From Williamsia sp. 1135 (GTDB lineage Bacteria; Actinomycetota; Actinomycetes; Mycobacteriales; Mycobacteriaceae), in the NCBI RefSeq assembly GCF_002095395.1, contig NZ_MJEI01000085.1, positions 1 through 64,000 on the forward strand: a stretch of DNA of 64,000 bases. Direction: 5' to 3'. This document shows, piece after piece, positions 1 to 9,672 of this stretch. How positions within the stretch are numbered: position 1 is the stretch's first letter; every line of letters begins with the position of its first letter. A program made the position numbers and the translations under genes. Under the pieces are notes generated by a model. The model was not told where the DNA came from. It worked only from the letters and a program-made list of their open reading frames with translations, and made no database searches.

Positions 1-49
1 GCGGTCGCACGCCAGACGGACCATGACCAACGAACCACTCGCCGCCTAA
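1..49 (+). CDS. possible 3' tail of an upstream gene (partial)
   Basis: One plus-strand frame is open from the window edge to a TAA at 47-49 and would end in ...MTNEPLAA. It may be the last 15 codons of a gene lying outside the window. The stretch is too short to name or to test by codon use, and it could equally be chance. From 50 to 262 I see no gene, only the palindrome listed separately. Confidence 0.25.
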   Translation, partial: RSHARRTMTNEPLAA

Positions 50-188
50 CAGGCCTACAAGTTCACGGGAAACTCCAGACGACGACGCAGTCCGAAGTTA
101 CTACCGCAGCACCGGATGACACCGGTGCGGCTCGAACATTGACAACTCCATAGTGTGAGCCGCCCCGTCGACGGAGAGGCAGCAGCGG

Positions 189-204
189 CATGACATCTGT
201 CATG
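189..204. promoter_or_regulatory. inverted repeat upstream of the ABC/two-component operon
   Basis: Seen: CATGACA-TC-TGTCATG, perfect 7-bp arms with a 2-nt spacer, 59 bp before the ATPase start codon. A partial second copy (GTGACATC) follows at about 211. Inference: operator for the NarL-type response regulator encoded at the end of the same gene run (4142-4753), since such regulators commonly bind short palindromes before the ABC exporter they control. Confidence 0.45.
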
Positions 205-262
205 CGGTTCTCGTGACATCGGCAGTGGGTGCGACAGCTCCGGTTGCAGCAGTGTTTCTCTC

Positions 263-1192
263 ATGACCACAACCGCAATAGAACTGAGCGGACTGACCAA
301 GACGTTCGCTTCCTCGAAGGGACCCGTCAGGGCCGTCAACGGGATCGATCTGCGCATCGGTGCGGGCGAGATCGTCGCGTTCCTGGGCCCGAACGGCGCA
401 GGCAAGACGAGCACCATCGACATGATGCTCGGACTGTCCTCGCCCGATTCAGGGACAGTCCGGGTGTTCGGTACCGACCCGGTGACAGCAGCGGGGAACG
501 GCCGGATCGCCGCAGTGATGCAGACCGGAGGGCTGCTGCCTGACTTCACTGTCGCGGAGACCGTACGCATCGTCGCCGGCACGTTTGGTGCAGCCGCCGC
601 CGTCGACGGGGTCGTCGAGCGAGCCCGGCTGACGGACATTGCCGACCGAAAGGTCTCCAAATGCTCCGGCGGTGAACAGCAACGGCTGAAGTTCGCGTTG
701 GCGCTGTTGCCCGATCCCGACCTCATCGTCCTCGACGAACCGACAGCCGGGATGGACGTCGAGTCACGGCGAGCGTTCTGGGCGACGATGCGCGCCGACG
801 CGCAGAGCGGCCGGACGGTGGTGTTCGCCACCCACTACCTCGAGGAGGCCGACGATTTCGCCGACCGCATCGTGATGGTCGCGAAAGGCCAGATCGTCGC
901 GGATGGTTCGACGGCGAGCATCCGGGCACAGGCGAGCGGCCGTACCGTCTCGGCCGTTCTCGATCGCAACGATCTCGCGACGGTCCGCGCAGCGTTTCCG
1001 GAGTTGACCGACGTCACCGAGCGCGGTGGTCGCCACCATCTGCGTACGCCGGACTCCGATGCGCTCGCCCGCCACCTGCTCACCGCAACAGGGGCTCGCG
1101 ACGTCGAGATCACCTCCCACAACCTGGAAGACGCCTTCGTCGTGCTGACCAGTGATCACCAACAGAACGCAACACCCGAGAGGATCCGCTGA
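263..1192 (+). CDS. ABC transporter ATP-binding protein (exporter, DrrA/YadG type)
   Basis: This is the nucleotide-binding subunit of a two-gene ABC exporter. The Walker A motif GPNGAGKT is at residues 42-49, the signature reads CSGGEQQRL (Cys where Leu is usual), and Walker B with the D-loop reads LIVLDEPTAGMDV. The 309-aa length includes the C-terminal tail usual in drug, antibiotic or lipid export ATPases. The stop codon overlaps the permease start by one base (TGATG), so the two are translationally coupled. The substrate cannot be read from sequence. The two-component pair downstream suggests induction by envelope stress or an extracellular compound. The ATG at 263 has only a weak ribosome site. 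Confidence 0.93.
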   Translation: MTTTAIELSGLTKTFASSKGPVRAVNGIDLRIGAGEIVAFLGPNGAGKTSTIDMMLGLSSPDSGTVRVFGTDPVTAAGNGRIAAVMQTGGLLPDFTVAETVRIVAGTFGAAAAVDGVVERARLTDIADRKVSKCSGGEQQRLKFALALLPDPDLIVLDEPTAGMDVESRRAFWATMRADAQSGRTVVFATHYLEEADDFADRIVMVAKGQIVADGSTASIRAQASGRTVSAVLDRNDLATVRAAFPELTDVTERGGRHHLRTPDSDALARHLLTATGARDVEITSHNLEDAFVVLTSDHQQNATPERIR

Positions 1193-1992
1193 TGGCCACC
1201 CTGACCAGCCCGGCCGCGCATTCGAGGACAGGTGTCCTGCGCGGCTTCTCCACTACCTATGTCCGCCTCGACCTCCGGCGGGTGATGCGGAATCGGCGAG
1301 CGATGATCTTCACCCTGGCCGTGCCCACGCTGATGTACCTGGTCTTCGGGGCCACCGCCGACTACGGCAGCGACAAGATCGGCAGCGCGAACACCGCGGC
1401 GTACGTCATGATCCACATGGCGATCTACGGAGCGATCCTCGCCACGACGACCACCGCCGCGTCGGTGGCTCTGGAACAGCAGGCCGGCTGGACGAGAACT
1501 CTCCGGATGACCCCGATGACACCGGCGGCCTACGTGGTGTCGAAGGTGCTCGTCGCACTCACCGTCGCCGCGCTGCCGCTGATCCTGCTGTCGGCGGTCG
1601 GCGTGGCGACCGGTGCGAGTGCGCCCCTCGGTGACTGGGTCGCCGCGGTCTTGCTCGGGTGGCTCGGTTCGGCGCTGTTCGCCGCATTCGGCCTGGCAGT
1701 CGGCAGCGCCCTGAAGTCCGACGCCGCCACCCAGGTGCTCGGTGGGGTCCTGACGCTGCTGGCGTTCGCGGGCAACGTGTTCGTCCCACTCAAGGGCGCG
1801 ATGCTGACGTTCTCCATGTTCACGCCGATGTTCGGAGTGAGCCAGCTGGCGAACTATCCGATCACCGGTGGCGTCACCGCGTACGGCGATCACATCTCGC
1901 TGTTGGTCTGCTTCGTCAACATCGCCGTGTGGGCAGCGATATTCGGATATGCGGCAATTCACTACTACCGCAAGAGCACGGCGCGTCAGTAG
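1192..1992 (+). CDS. ABC transporter permease (ABC-2 type)
   Basis: A 266-aa integral membrane protein forming the channel partner of the preceding ATPase. A cytoplasmic N-terminus (about 35 residues, with RRVMRNRRAM just before the membrane) is followed by about six hydrophobic helices in the ABC-2 layout, the last ending near IFGYAAIHYY. It starts on the ATG that overlaps the ATPase stop. Together the pair would make a homodimeric exporter with two copies of each subunit. The substrate is unknown. Confidence 0.9.
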   Translation: MATLTSPAAHSRTGVLRGFSTTYVRLDLRRVMRNRRAMIFTLAVPTLMYLVFGATADYGSDKIGSANTAAYVMIHMAIYGAILATTTTAASVALEQQAGWTRTLRMTPMTPAAYVVSKVLVALTVAALPLILLSAVGVATGASAPLGDWVAAVLLGWLGSALFAAFGLAVGSALKSDAATQVLGGVLTLLAFAGNVFVPLKGAMLTFSMFTPMFGVSQLANYPITGGVTAYGDHISLLVCFVNIAVWAAIFGYAAIHYYRKSTARQ

Positions 1993-2041
1993 GTAACTTC
2001 GACAGTGACCACACGTCGCGACCACAGACCGGAGATTCCAC

Positions 2042-2338
2042 ATGTCCCTCACCGCCCTCCTCGAAGTGAAGTTCAAGCCCGAAGCCCTCGAAGAAGCGAC
2101 GGCAGTGTTCAAGCGGGCTCTGAACGAGACGCGGGCGTTCGACGGATGCGAATCGGTCGAGGTCCTCGTCGACGCGCAGGATCCGACGCGCTGGGTGATC
2201 CTCGAGCGGTGGGCGTCGGTGGAGCAGGACGCGAAGTACCGCGAGTTCCGGGCGGGTGAAGGTGCGATCACCGAACTGGGCCCGCTGCTTGCCGGCGCTC
2301 CCAGCCTCACCTCGTACCACACCGACGACAGCATCTGA
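2042..2338 (+). CDS. antibiotic-biosynthesis-monooxygenase-fold small protein
   Basis: A 98-aa protein with the ABM ferredoxin-like dimeric alpha/beta fold: MSLTALLEVKFKP, then ...FDGCESVEVLVD, then ...TRWVILERWASVE. The family includes cofactor-free monooxygenases, haem-degrading enzymes and quinol oxygenases, so the reaction cannot be assigned. GGAG at 2031-2034 gives a good ribosome site for this ATG. It follows the permease by 49 bp and probably shares its transcript. Confidence 0.8.
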   Translation: MSLTALLEVKFKPEALEEATAVFKRALNETRAFDGCESVEVLVDAQDPTRWVILERWASVEQDAKYREFRAGEGAITELGPLLAGAPSLTSYHTDDSI

Positions 2339-2370
2339 GCTCTGCGGTTCTGATCCTGGACAACTAAAAC

Positions 2371-2384
2371 AGAAACATGTTCTA
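2371..2384. promoter_or_regulatory. KstR-like 14-bp operator
   Basis: Seen: AGAAACATGTTCTA, 9 bp before the thioesterase start codon. The KstR consensus known from mycobacteria is TNNAACNNGTTNNA, and this site matches 7 of the 8 fixed positions (first base A instead of T). The right half extends into TCTAGTT, as in strong KstR sites. Inference: the thioesterase may have its own promoter controlled by a KstR-type sterol/lipid-catabolism repressor. Confidence 0.45.
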
Positions 2385-2392
2385 GTTCTTGC

Positions 2393-3043
2393 ATGTTGCA
2401 CTTCGCGCAAGAGGATGTGGACGACGCCGAACTCGAACGGCTTCGTGGCCTGTACGGCTCGTTCACCGACGCCGTCCGGGATCTGGTGGACGCGACCATC
2501 CGCGCGGAGGTCGACGAGGACACGCTCCTCGCAGTGCAAGCCGAGATCGAGGCCGCCACCGCCCGACTTCGGACGAAGCAGCTCGACGGCGCGTATGGGG
2601 TGCGGGTCACCCCGACAGGCAAGAGCATGGCGTGGGGCAATGCGGCGGTGGGACTACGCAACGCCGCGGCCCCGCCGATGGTGATCAATCACGACGGGAA
2701 GGGCAGCTCGTGGGCAGAAGTCGACCTGGGTGCCGCCTACGAGGGCCCTCCCGGACTGGTCCACGGAGGAGTGGCTGCGCTGCTGCTCGACCACATCCTC
2801 GGAGAGACGGGCAGTTTCGGACGCCGGACCAATCTCACCGGGACAATCGAGATCAAGTTCCTGCGCGCGACCCCGCTGGGACCACTGCGGGTCGAGGCGC
2901 GGATCGACCGCGACGAGCAGTACAAGACGTTTGTCGTCGGGAGCATCTCTGATGCCGAAGGTGTCACCGTGGAGGCGCGTGGGGTCTTCATCGTCCCGAA
3001 GTGGGCCCGCGGCAAAGGGAACCTCTGGGGCTCGGAGCAGTAG
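2393..3043 (+). CDS. PaaI-family hotdog-fold thioesterase
   Basis: A 216-aa acyl-CoA thioesterase of the hotdog superfamily. The N-terminal 75 residues are an acidic helical extension. The hotdog domain follows, with GPPGLVHGGVAALLLDHILG, the helix that carries the catalytic region in PaaI/4HBT enzymes (HGG motif). It ends with a conserved beta strand (FIVPKW). It probably hydrolyses an acyl-CoA. The substrate is unknown, but the KstR-like box before it points toward lipid or sterol breakdown. It is followed without a gap by the sensor-kinase reading frame. Confidence 0.82.
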   Translation: MLHFAQEDVDDAELERLRGLYGSFTDAVRDLVDATIRAEVDEDTLLAVQAEIEAATARLRTKQLDGAYGVRVTPTGKSMAWGNAAVGLRNAAAPPMVINHDGKGSSWAEVDLGAAYEGPPGLVHGGVAALLLDHILGETGSFGRRTNLTGTIEIKFLRATPLGPLRVEARIDRDEQYKTFVVGSISDAEGVTVEARGVFIVPKWARGKGNLWGSEQ

Positions 3044-4145
3044 TCGGCTCGACCCGTGGCGAGACGTCCGTTGGGGCTTTGCTGCCGTCTGGCTGCTGTT
3101 TCTGATCTATCCGGTTGCTTCGGTGATGTCGTCGGACACGCTCAGTACCACCGAGCGCATCTTCACCCTGACCGTGCTCGGGTGCTTTGCGCTCGTCTAT
3201 GTCCTCGCCTGCGTCTACGTCCTGTTCCGGCGAGGACTCAGCGAAGCAGCTCGAACCCGGAACTCGATAGCGGTCTTCCTACTGCTGATCGCTCTGGCCG
3301 GGGCCGCGATGGTGACGCTCGGCGAGAACATCTTCGCTCTCGCGCCGTACCTGATGGCGGTCTCGGCCTTTGCGTTCCCTCTGCCGATCGCGGTGGCGAC
3401 CTGCGTGTTCCTTCTCGGAGCCGCGATACTCACGCCGGAGATCGTCGACGGCTGGTCCCTCGACACGAGCATCGTGGTGATGCTGCTGGTGGTCGGCCCG
3501 ACGCTGCTCGCCGTCCGCGTCCTGCGATCCCGCGAGGAGTTGCGGGAGCAATCCGCCGCCGCGTCGCGAAGACTGAACGGACAACTCGCGGTGGTCGCGG
3601 AACGGGAACGAGTTGCGCGTGACGTCCACGACATCCTCGGCCACTCCCTCACGGTGATGACGGTGAAATCGGAGCTCGCCGGCAGGCTCGTCGATGTCGA
3701 CCCGACTGCAGCCAAGGCCGAATTGGCTGATCTGCACCGGATCTCACGCGAGGCGCTGGCCGAGATCCGGGCGACGGTCGGAGGGTTGCGGTCCCCGGAT
3801 CTGGCCACCGAACTGCTCTCGGCTCGCACCGCGCTCGTCGCGGCCCGGATCGAGCCGGCACTGCCCGCAGACGTCGACGTGGTGAATCCGGCCCACCGGA
3901 TCCTGTTTGCGTGGACCCTGCGCGAGGCCGTCACCAACGTGGTGCGCCACTCAGGCGCGACGCAGGCTCGGGTCACGCTGGGGGAGAACCGGATCGAGGT
4001 CACCGACAACGGCGTCGGTCTGCAGGGACCGGCCGACGGGAACGGCCTGCGCGGGCTGCGCGAACGCGTTCAGGACTCCGGTGGCACGCTGCGCGTCGTC
4101 GGTGACGACGGAACCGGCACGACGATCGAGGTGACGGTGTCATGA
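2979..4145 (+). CDS. sensor histidine kinase, NarL/DesK (HisKA_3) type
   Basis: The N-terminus has about five hydrophobic helices (AVWLLFLIYPVASV onward). The dimerisation/phosphoacceptor motif RDVHDILGHSLTV follows, with His217 in this numbering, then the ATPase domain with TDNGVGL and GLRGLRERV. Start uncertain: no start codon lies immediately before the first helix. I chose GTG 2979, inside the thioesterase gene and preceded by GGAGG at 2971-2975 with a short 3-nt spacer. ATG 2952 is the alternative, and ATG 3126 would delete the first helix. The stop overlaps the response-regulator start (ATGA). The kinase likely senses a membrane-associated signal and phosphorylates that regulator. Confidence 0.85.
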   Translation: MGSSSSRSGPAAKGTSGARSSSRLDPWRDVRWGFAAVWLLFLIYPVASVMSSDTLSTTERIFTLTVLGCFALVYVLACVYVLFRRGLSEAARTRNSIAVFLLLIALAGAAMVTLGENIFALAPYLMAVSAFAFPLPIAVATCVFLLGAAILTPEIVDGWSLDTSIVVMLLVVGPTLLAVRVLRSREELREQSAAASRRLNGQLAVVAERERVARDVHDILGHSLTVMTVKSELAGRLVDVDPTAAKAELADLHRISREALAEIRATVGGLRSPDLATELLSARTALVAARIEPALPADVDVVNPAHRILFAWTLREAVTNVVRHSGATQARVTLGENRIEVTDNGVGLQGPADGNGLRGLRERVQDSGGTLRVVGDDGTGTTIEVTVS

Positions 4146-4753
4146 GCGAGATACGACTACTTCTGGCCGACGATCAGGCCCTCGTTCGCGGAGCGTTGGC
4201 GGCACTGCTGAATCTGGAGCCCGACCTGAATGTGGTTGCCCAGGTCGGACGAGGCGACGAGGTGCTCGAGCAGGCCCGCGCGTCGGCTGTCGATGTCTGT
4301 CTGCTCGACATCGAGATGCCGGGCGCCGACGGTATCGAGGTGGCGGCACTCCTGCACACCGAACTCCCGCAGGTCAGGACCCTCATCGTCACCACGTTCG
4401 GAAGGCCTGGATACCTGCGTAGAGCCGTGGAGGCAGGCGCCTCGGGTTTTGTCGTCAAGGACACCCCCGCCGCGGAACTCGCCGACGCGGTGCGCCGCGT
4501 CCATGCGGGTCTGCGGGTCATCGATCCCACGTTGGCGACCGAAAGTCTCACCGCCGGAGGCAATCCGCTCACCCAACGCGAACGCGACGTGCTCACCATC
4601 GCGCTGGCCGGAGCGCCGGTGGCCGAGATCGCGGCGCAGGTCCACCTGTCGGCGGGAACCGTACGCAACTACCTGTCCAGTGCCATCGGCAAGACCGGCG
4701 CGGAGACCAGGGCTCAGGCCGCCCGCATCGCGCAGCAGCGGGGCTGGCTCTGA
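4142..4753 (+). CDS. response regulator, NarL/FixJ family (LuxR-type HTH)
   Basis: A 203-aa two-domain regulator. The receiver domain has the acidic pair Asp10-Asp11, phosphoacceptor Asp56 in LLDIEMPGADG, and a conserved Lys near VVKDTPA. The LuxR-type helix-turn-helix begins near residue 140 (LTQRERDVLTIAL...VHLSAGTVRNYLSSAIGK). The start ATG overlaps the kinase stop by 4 nt (ATGA). Likely target: the ABC exporter promoter, where a 16-bp palindrome lies at 189-204, giving an autoregulated exporter/sensor unit. Confidence 0.92.
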   Translation: MSEIRLLLADDQALVRGALAALLNLEPDLNVVAQVGRGDEVLEQARASAVDVCLLDIEMPGADGIEVAALLHTELPQVRTLIVTTFGRPGYLRRAVEAGASGFVVKDTPAAELADAVRRVHAGLRVIDPTLATESLTAGGNPLTQRERDVLTIALAGAPVAEIAAQVHLSAGTVRNYLSSAIGKTGAETRAQAARIAQQRGWL

Positions 4754-5088
4754 CGGCCGGCTGGTCGAGCACAAGTGGCGCCCGTAAGTCGAGTTCTGTC
4801 GGCTCGCGTGGTGGAGGCATTGAGGTCGCCGATTTCAATACGGCGAGGGTGGCGTGAGAAAATGATTCGATGCTCATTGCCGGGGTGATCCTTCGTGCAA
4901 TGATCTTCCGATCATCTGCGGTCAGCAACGGCGCTGGCCTGGAGTAAGAGGTGCAGCCCACCTGTGGAGTGTCAGCGCTGGTGGACGTGATTTAAGGCTT
5001 GCCTAACGGGGTAAGTCCCAGCTCACTTGCCGTATCCTCTGCTGAAACGGTGCGCCCCGCGTGGGCGCGATGTTAAGGGCGAATAAGT
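4754..5088. other. 335-bp intergenic region, leader of gltBD
   Basis: No gene is apparent. It contains a weak DtxR/IdeR-like sequence at 4992-5010 (11 of 19 consensus positions, probably not functional), a small hairpin at 5052-5068 (GCGCCC/GGGCGC arms), and the gltB ribosome site AAGGG at 5075-5079. A sequence CGTATCCT near 5030 could serve as a -10 element. I found no convincing GlnR or AmtR box. Confidence 0.5.
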
Positions 5089-8000
5089 ATGAAGCACGCT
5101 CCCGGCCCCATAGGGCTCTACGATCCGCAGAACGAGCACGACTCGTGCGGTGTTGCTTTTGTCGTCGACATGCATGGTCGACGCAGTCGCGACATCGTCG
5201 ACAAGGCGATCTCGGCACTGGTGAACCTCGAACATCGAGGTGCCGCCGGCGCCGAGCCGAACACCGGTGACGGCGCCGGCATCATGATCCAGGTCCCCGA
5301 CGCGTTCTTCCGCGCCGTGGTCGACTTCGATCTGCCCGCCGAGGGCTCCTACGCCACCGGTGTCGCGTTCCTTCCGCAGGGCTCCGGCGACGCCAAGACC
5401 GCCTGTGACGGCGTCGAGAAGATCGTGACGTCCGAGGGCCTGACCGTCCTGGGCTGGCGCGATGTCCCCATCGACGAGAGTTCGCTGGGCGCACTGGCCC
5501 GTGACGCGATGCCGACGTTCCGCCAGATCTTCATCGCCGGTGCCGCCGGTGACGACCTCGAGCGTCGTGCGTACGTGGTGCGCAAGCGGGTCGAGACCGA
5601 ACTCGGCAACAAGGGCGCCGGGCAGGACGGCCCGGGCCGTGAAACGGTCTACTTCCCAAGTCTTTCCGGACGTACTTTCGTCTACAAGGGCATGTTGACC
5701 ACCCCGCAGCTGCGGGGCTTCTACGTGGACCTGCAAGACGACCGTGTCGAGAGTGCGCTGGGCCTGGTCCACTCGCGCTTTTCCACCAACACCTTCCCGA
5801 GCTGGCCGCTGGCCCACCCGTTCCGCCGCGTCGCCCACAACGGTGAGATCAACACCGCCACCGGTAACGAGAACTGGATGCGGGCGCGCGAGGCGCTCAT
5901 CGACACCAGCGTGTTCGGTGAGGGCACCGGCGAGAAGATCTTCCCCGTCGTCACCGAAGGCGCTTCCGACACCGCGCGGTTCGACGAGGTGCTCGAATTG
6001 CTGCATCTCGGTGGACGCTCGCTGCCGCACGCCGTGCTCATGATGATCCCGGAAGCCTGGGAGCGTCACGAGTCGATGAAGCCGGAGCACCGGGCTTTCT
6101 ACGAGTACCACTCGACGCTCATGGAGGCCTGGGACGGCCCCGCGTCGGTGTGCTTCACCGACGGCACCCTGATCGGTGCTGTCCTCGACCGAAACGGACT
6201 GCGCCCGAGCCGGATCTGGGTCACCAAGGACGGACTGGTCGTGATGGCGTCGGAGGTCGGTGTCCTCGACATCGATCACGGTGACGTGGTGCAGAAGTTG
6301 CGCTTGCAGCCCGGCCGGATGTTCCTCGTGGACACCGCCGCCGGCCGCATCGTCGACGACAACGAGATCAAGGACGAGCTCGCCGCCGAGCACCCGTACC
6401 AGGAGTGGCTCGACGAGGGCATGAAGCACCTGGACGACCTGCCCGGTGAGCCGCACAGCCACATGGCGCACGATCGGGTGAAACTGCGCCAGCAGGTTTT
6501 CGGATACACCACCGAAGAGATCAGCCTGCTGGTCGAGCCGATGGCCCGCACCGGTGCCGAAGCGATCGGCTCGATGGGTACCGACACTCCCATCGCGGTG
6601 CTCTCGCAGCGCCCCCGGATGCTGTTCGACTACTTCCAGCAGATGTTCGCCCAGGTCACCAACCCGCCGCTCGACGCCATCCGCGAAGAGGTTGTCACCA
6701 GCATCGGTGTCACGATCGGCCGCGAGGCCGACCTGCTCAACCCGGGTCCGGAGTCGTGCAAGCAGATCGTGCTGCCGCAGCCGATCCTCGACAACGACAA
6801 CCTGGCCAAGCTCGTGCGTCTGGGGGAGGACGAGCGTTTCGCCGATTACCGCAGCGTGCAGATCCGTGGTCTGTACCCGGTCGCCGACGGCGGCGCCGGA
6901 TTGCGCAAAGCCCTCGACGACGTCCGCAGGCAGGTCTCGGAGGCCATCGCCGGCGGCGCTCGCCTGGTGGTCCTGTCGGACCGCGAGTCCGACGAGACCC
7001 TCGCGCCGATCCCGTCGCTGCTGCTGACCTCGGCCGTCCACCATCACCTCGTCCGCGAGAGGACCCGCACCCAGGTCGGGCTCCTCGTCGAGGCCGGTGA
7101 CGCCCGCGAGGTGCACCACATGGCCGCACTCGTCGGCTTCGGTGCCGCCGCGATCAACCCGTACATGGCCCTCGAGACCATCGAGGACATGGCGCTGCGT
7201 GACGCGCTCGGTGGGCTCGACTACAAGACCGCGCAGAAGAACTACATCAAGGCCGCAGGCAAGGGCGTGCTCAAGGTGATGTCCAAGATGGGCATCTCCA
7301 CCCTGGCGTCCTACACCGGCGCCCAGCTCTTCCAGGTCATCGGTATCAACCAGGACACCGTCGACGAGTTCTTCACCGGACTGCGGTCACATCTCGGTGG
7401 CATCGGCCTCGACGAGATCGCCGCAGACGTCGCCACCCGTCACACCGTGGCGTTCACCGGTCGGCCCGAAGAGCGGGCGCACCGCGAGCTCGAGGTCGGC
7501 GGTGAATACCAGTGGCGCCGCGAGGGCGAATACCACCTGTTCAACCCGGACACCGTCTTCAAGTTGCAGCACTCCACCCGCACCGGTCAGTACTCGGTGT
7601 TCAAGGAGTACACGAAGCTCGTCGACGACCAGTCCAAGCGCATGGCATCGCTGCGTGGACTCTTCGACTTCAACTTCGACGACCGCGATCCCATCCCCAT
7701 CGACAAGGTCGAGTCGGCGCGCGAGATCGTCAAGCGGTTCTCCACCGGCGCGATGAGCTTCGGCTCCATCTCGGCGGAGGCCCACGAGACCCTCGCGATC
7801 GCGATGAACCGTCTTGGCGGTCGCTCGAACTCCGGCGAGGGCGGCGAAGACGTGCGCCGCTTCGAGCCCGACGAGAACGGTGACTGGCGGCGCAGTGCCA
7901 TCAAGCAGGTCGCCTCAGGCCGCTTCGGCGTCAACTCGCACTACCTGACGAACTGCACCGACATCCAGATCAAGATGGCTCAGGGTGCGAAACCCGGTGA

Positions 8001-9672
8001 GGGCGGACAGCTTCCGCCGCACAAGGTGTACCCGTGGGTCGCCGAGGTCCGTGGTTCGACACCTGGTGTCGGACTGATCTCGCCGCCGCCGCACCACGAC
8101 ATCTACTCGATCGAGGATCTGGCGCAGCTGATCCACGACCTGAAGAACGCGAACCCGGCAGCTCGGATTCACGTGAAACTAGTCTCCGAGGTCGGTGTCG
8201 GAACAGTTGCTGCCGGTGTCTCGAAGGCCCATGCCGACGTCGTGCTGATCTCCGGTCACGATGGTGGCACCGGTGCGACGCCGCTGACGAGTGAGAAGCA
8301 CGCCGGCGGACCCTGGGAACTCGGTCTGGCCGAGACCCAGCAGACCCTGCTGCTCAACGGACTGCGCGACCGCATCGTCGTGCAGGTCGACGGCCAGCTC
8401 AAGACTGGTCGCGACGTCGTCGTCGCGGCGCTGCTCGGCGGTGAGGAGTTCGGTTTCGCCACCGCACCGCTGGTGGTCTCGGGTTGCATCATGATGCGGG
8501 TCTGCCACCTCGACACCTGCCCGGTAGGTGTCGCGACGCAGAACCCCGTTCTGCGCGAGCGCTTCACCGGAAAGCCGGAGTTCGTCGAGAACTTCTTCCT
8601 CTTCATCGCCGAAGAGGTTCGGGAGTTGTTGGCCCGCCTCGGTTTCCGGACATTGCAAGAGGCCGTCGGCCAGGTGCAGATGCTCGACACCGCCAAGGCG
8701 CTCAATCACTGGAAGTCGGAGAAGGCGGGCAAGCTCGACCTGTCGGCCATTCTCACGCAGGCCGATTCGCCGTTCATGAACCAGGATCTGTACTGCTCGG
8801 GCAGCCAGGATCACGCGCTGGACAAGGCGCTCGATCAGCAGCTGATCGCCCAGGCGCGCGCCGCCATCGACAAGGGTGAGCGGGTCAGCTTCTCGTCCGA
8901 CATCGCCAACGTCAACCGCACTGTCGGCACGATGCTGGGTCACGAGATCACCAAGAACTACGGTGCCAACGGCTTGCCGGACGGCACGGTGATCATCGAC
9001 TTCAAGGGTTCTGCGGGCAACAGCTTCGGAGCGTTTGTTCCGAAGGGCGTGACGCTGCGCCTCAAGGGCGACGCCAACGACTTCGTCGGCAAGGGACTCT
9101 CGGGCGGCCGGATCGTGGTCAGCCCGGCCGACAACGCGCCCGAAGGCTTTGTGGCAGAAGAGAACATCATTGCCGGCAACGTCATCGGATTCGGTGCCAC
9201 CGGCGGTGAGATCCTCCTTCGCGGTGTCGTGGGCGAGCGCTTCTGCGTGCGTAACTCCGGAGCGACGGCAGTTGTGGAAGGTGTCGGCGACCACGGGTGT
9301 GAGTACATGACCGGTGGGCGTGTGGTGGTTCTCGGCCCGACGGGCCGTAACTTCGCAGCCGGCATGTCCGGTGGCATCGCCTACGTGTACGACCCGGCGA
9401 ATGTGCTGAAGGACAACCTGAACACGGAACTGGTGCTACCCGAAGAGCTGGAAGCCGAGGACCTCGAGTTCCTCGAAACCATCGTCGGCAAGCACCGTAA
9501 CGAGACCGGATCGCCGGTCGCAGAGAGCATTCTGAGCGACTGGGACAGCAACTCCCGGAAGTTCGTCAAGGTGATGCCCCAGGATTACAAGAGGGTGTTG
9601 CAGGCGATCGCCTCGGCCGAGCAGGACGGGCGCGATGTCGACGAGGCAGTAATGGAGGCCGCACGTGGCTGA
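5089..9672 (+). CDS. gltB: glutamate synthase large subunit
   Basis: The alpha subunit of NADPH-dependent GOGAT, making glutamate from glutamine and 2-oxoglutarate; 1527 aa, full length. After a 19-residue propeptide, Cys20 in HDSCGVAFV is the N-terminal nucleophile of the class II glutaminase domain. The central and FMN-binding synthase domains follow ([22 protein letters not shown]). The [3Fe-4S] cysteines are at 1133, 1139 and 1144 (CxxxxxCxxxxC). A GXGXG beta-helix domain ends the protein. The start is supported by AAGGG 9 nt upstream. It overlaps gltD by 8 bp, so the subunits are translated together. Confidence 0.98.
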   Translation: MKHAPGPIGLYDPQNEHDSCGVAFVVDMHGRRSRDIVDKAISALVNLEHRGAAGAEPNTGDGAGIMIQVPDAFFRAVVDFDLPAEGSYATGVAFLPQGSGDAKTACDGVEKIVTSEGLTVLGWRDVPIDESSLGALARDAMPTFRQIFIAGAAGDDLERRAYVVRKRVETELGNKGAGQDGPGRETVYFPSLSGRTFVYKGMLTTPQLRGFYVDLQDDRVESALGLVHSRFSTNTFPSWPLAHPFRRVAHNGEINTATGNENWMRAREALIDTSVFGEGTGEKIFPVVTEGASDTARFDEVLELLHLGGRSLPHAVLMMIPEAWERHESMKPEHRAFYEYHSTLMEAWDGPASVCFTDGTLIGAVLDRNGLRPSRIWVTKDGLVVMASEVGVLDIDHGDVVQKLRLQPGRMFLVDTAAGRIVDDNEIKDELAAEHPYQEWLDEGMKHLDDLPGEPHSHMAHDRVKLRQQVFGYTTEEISLLVEPMARTGAEAIGSMGTDTPIAVLSQRPRMLFDYFQQMFAQVTNPPLDAIREEVVTSIGVTIGREADLLNPGPESCKQIVLPQPILDNDNLAKLVRLGEDERFADYRSVQIRGLYPVADGGAGLRKALDDVRRQVSEAIAGGARLVVLSDRESDETLAPIPSLLLTSAVHHHLVRERTRTQVGLLVEAGDAREVHHMAALVGFGAAAINPYMALETIEDMALRDALGGLDYKTAQKNYIKAAGKGVLKVMSKMGISTLASYTGAQLFQVIGINQDTVDEFFTGLRSHLGGIGLDEIAADVATRHTVAFTGRPEERAHRELEVGGEYQWRREGEYHLFNPDTVFKLQHSTRTGQYSVFKEYTKLVDDQSKRMASLRGLFDFNFDDRDPIPIDKVESAREIVKRFSTGAMSFGSISAEAHETLAIAMNRLGGRSNSGEGGEDVRRFEPDENGDWRRSAIKQVASGRFGVNSHYLTNCTDIQIKMAQGAKPGEGGQLPPHKVYPWVAEVRGSTPGVGLISPPPHHDIYSIEDLAQLIHDLKNANPAARIHVKLVSEVGVGTVAAGVSKAHADVVLISGHDGGTGATPLTSEKHAGGPWELGLAETQQTLLLNGLRDRIVVQVDGQLKTGRDVVVAALLGGEEFGFATAPLVVSGCIMMRVCHLDTCPVGVATQNPVLRERFTGKPEFVENFFLFIAEEVRELLARLGFRTLQEAVGQVQMLDTAKALNHWKSEKAGKLDLSAILTQADSPFMNQDLYCSGSQDHALDKALDQQLIAQARAAIDKGERVSFSSDIANVNRTVGTMLGHEITKNYGANGLPDGTVIIDFKGSAGNSFGAFVPKGVTLRLKGDANDFVGKGLSGGRIVVSPADNAPEGFVAEENIIAGNVIGFGATGGEILLRGVVGERFCVRNSGATAVVEGVGDHGCEYMTGGRVVVLGPTGRNFAAGMSGGIAYVYDPANVLKDNLNTELVLPEELEAEDLEFLETIVGKHRNETGSPVAESILSDWDSNSRKFVKVMPQDYKRVLQAIASAEQDGRDVDEAVMEAARG

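Noticed and set aside
1156-2688. Roughly 500-codon minus-strand frame over the permease and monooxygenase genes
   Set aside because: Crosses two plus-strand genes with clear families; its product is Arg/Ser-rich shadow sequence.
4992-5010. Iron box before gltB
   Set aside because: Only 11 of 19 consensus positions match and glutamate synthase is not a usual IdeR target.
5030-5050. GlnR box before gltB (GTATC...GAAAC)
   Set aside because: Spacing is 7 rather than 6 and the second half-site pair is missing.
5023-7119. Roughly 700-codon minus-strand frame opposite gltB
   Set aside because: Antisense to well-conserved glutamate synthase sequence, with no recognisable domain.
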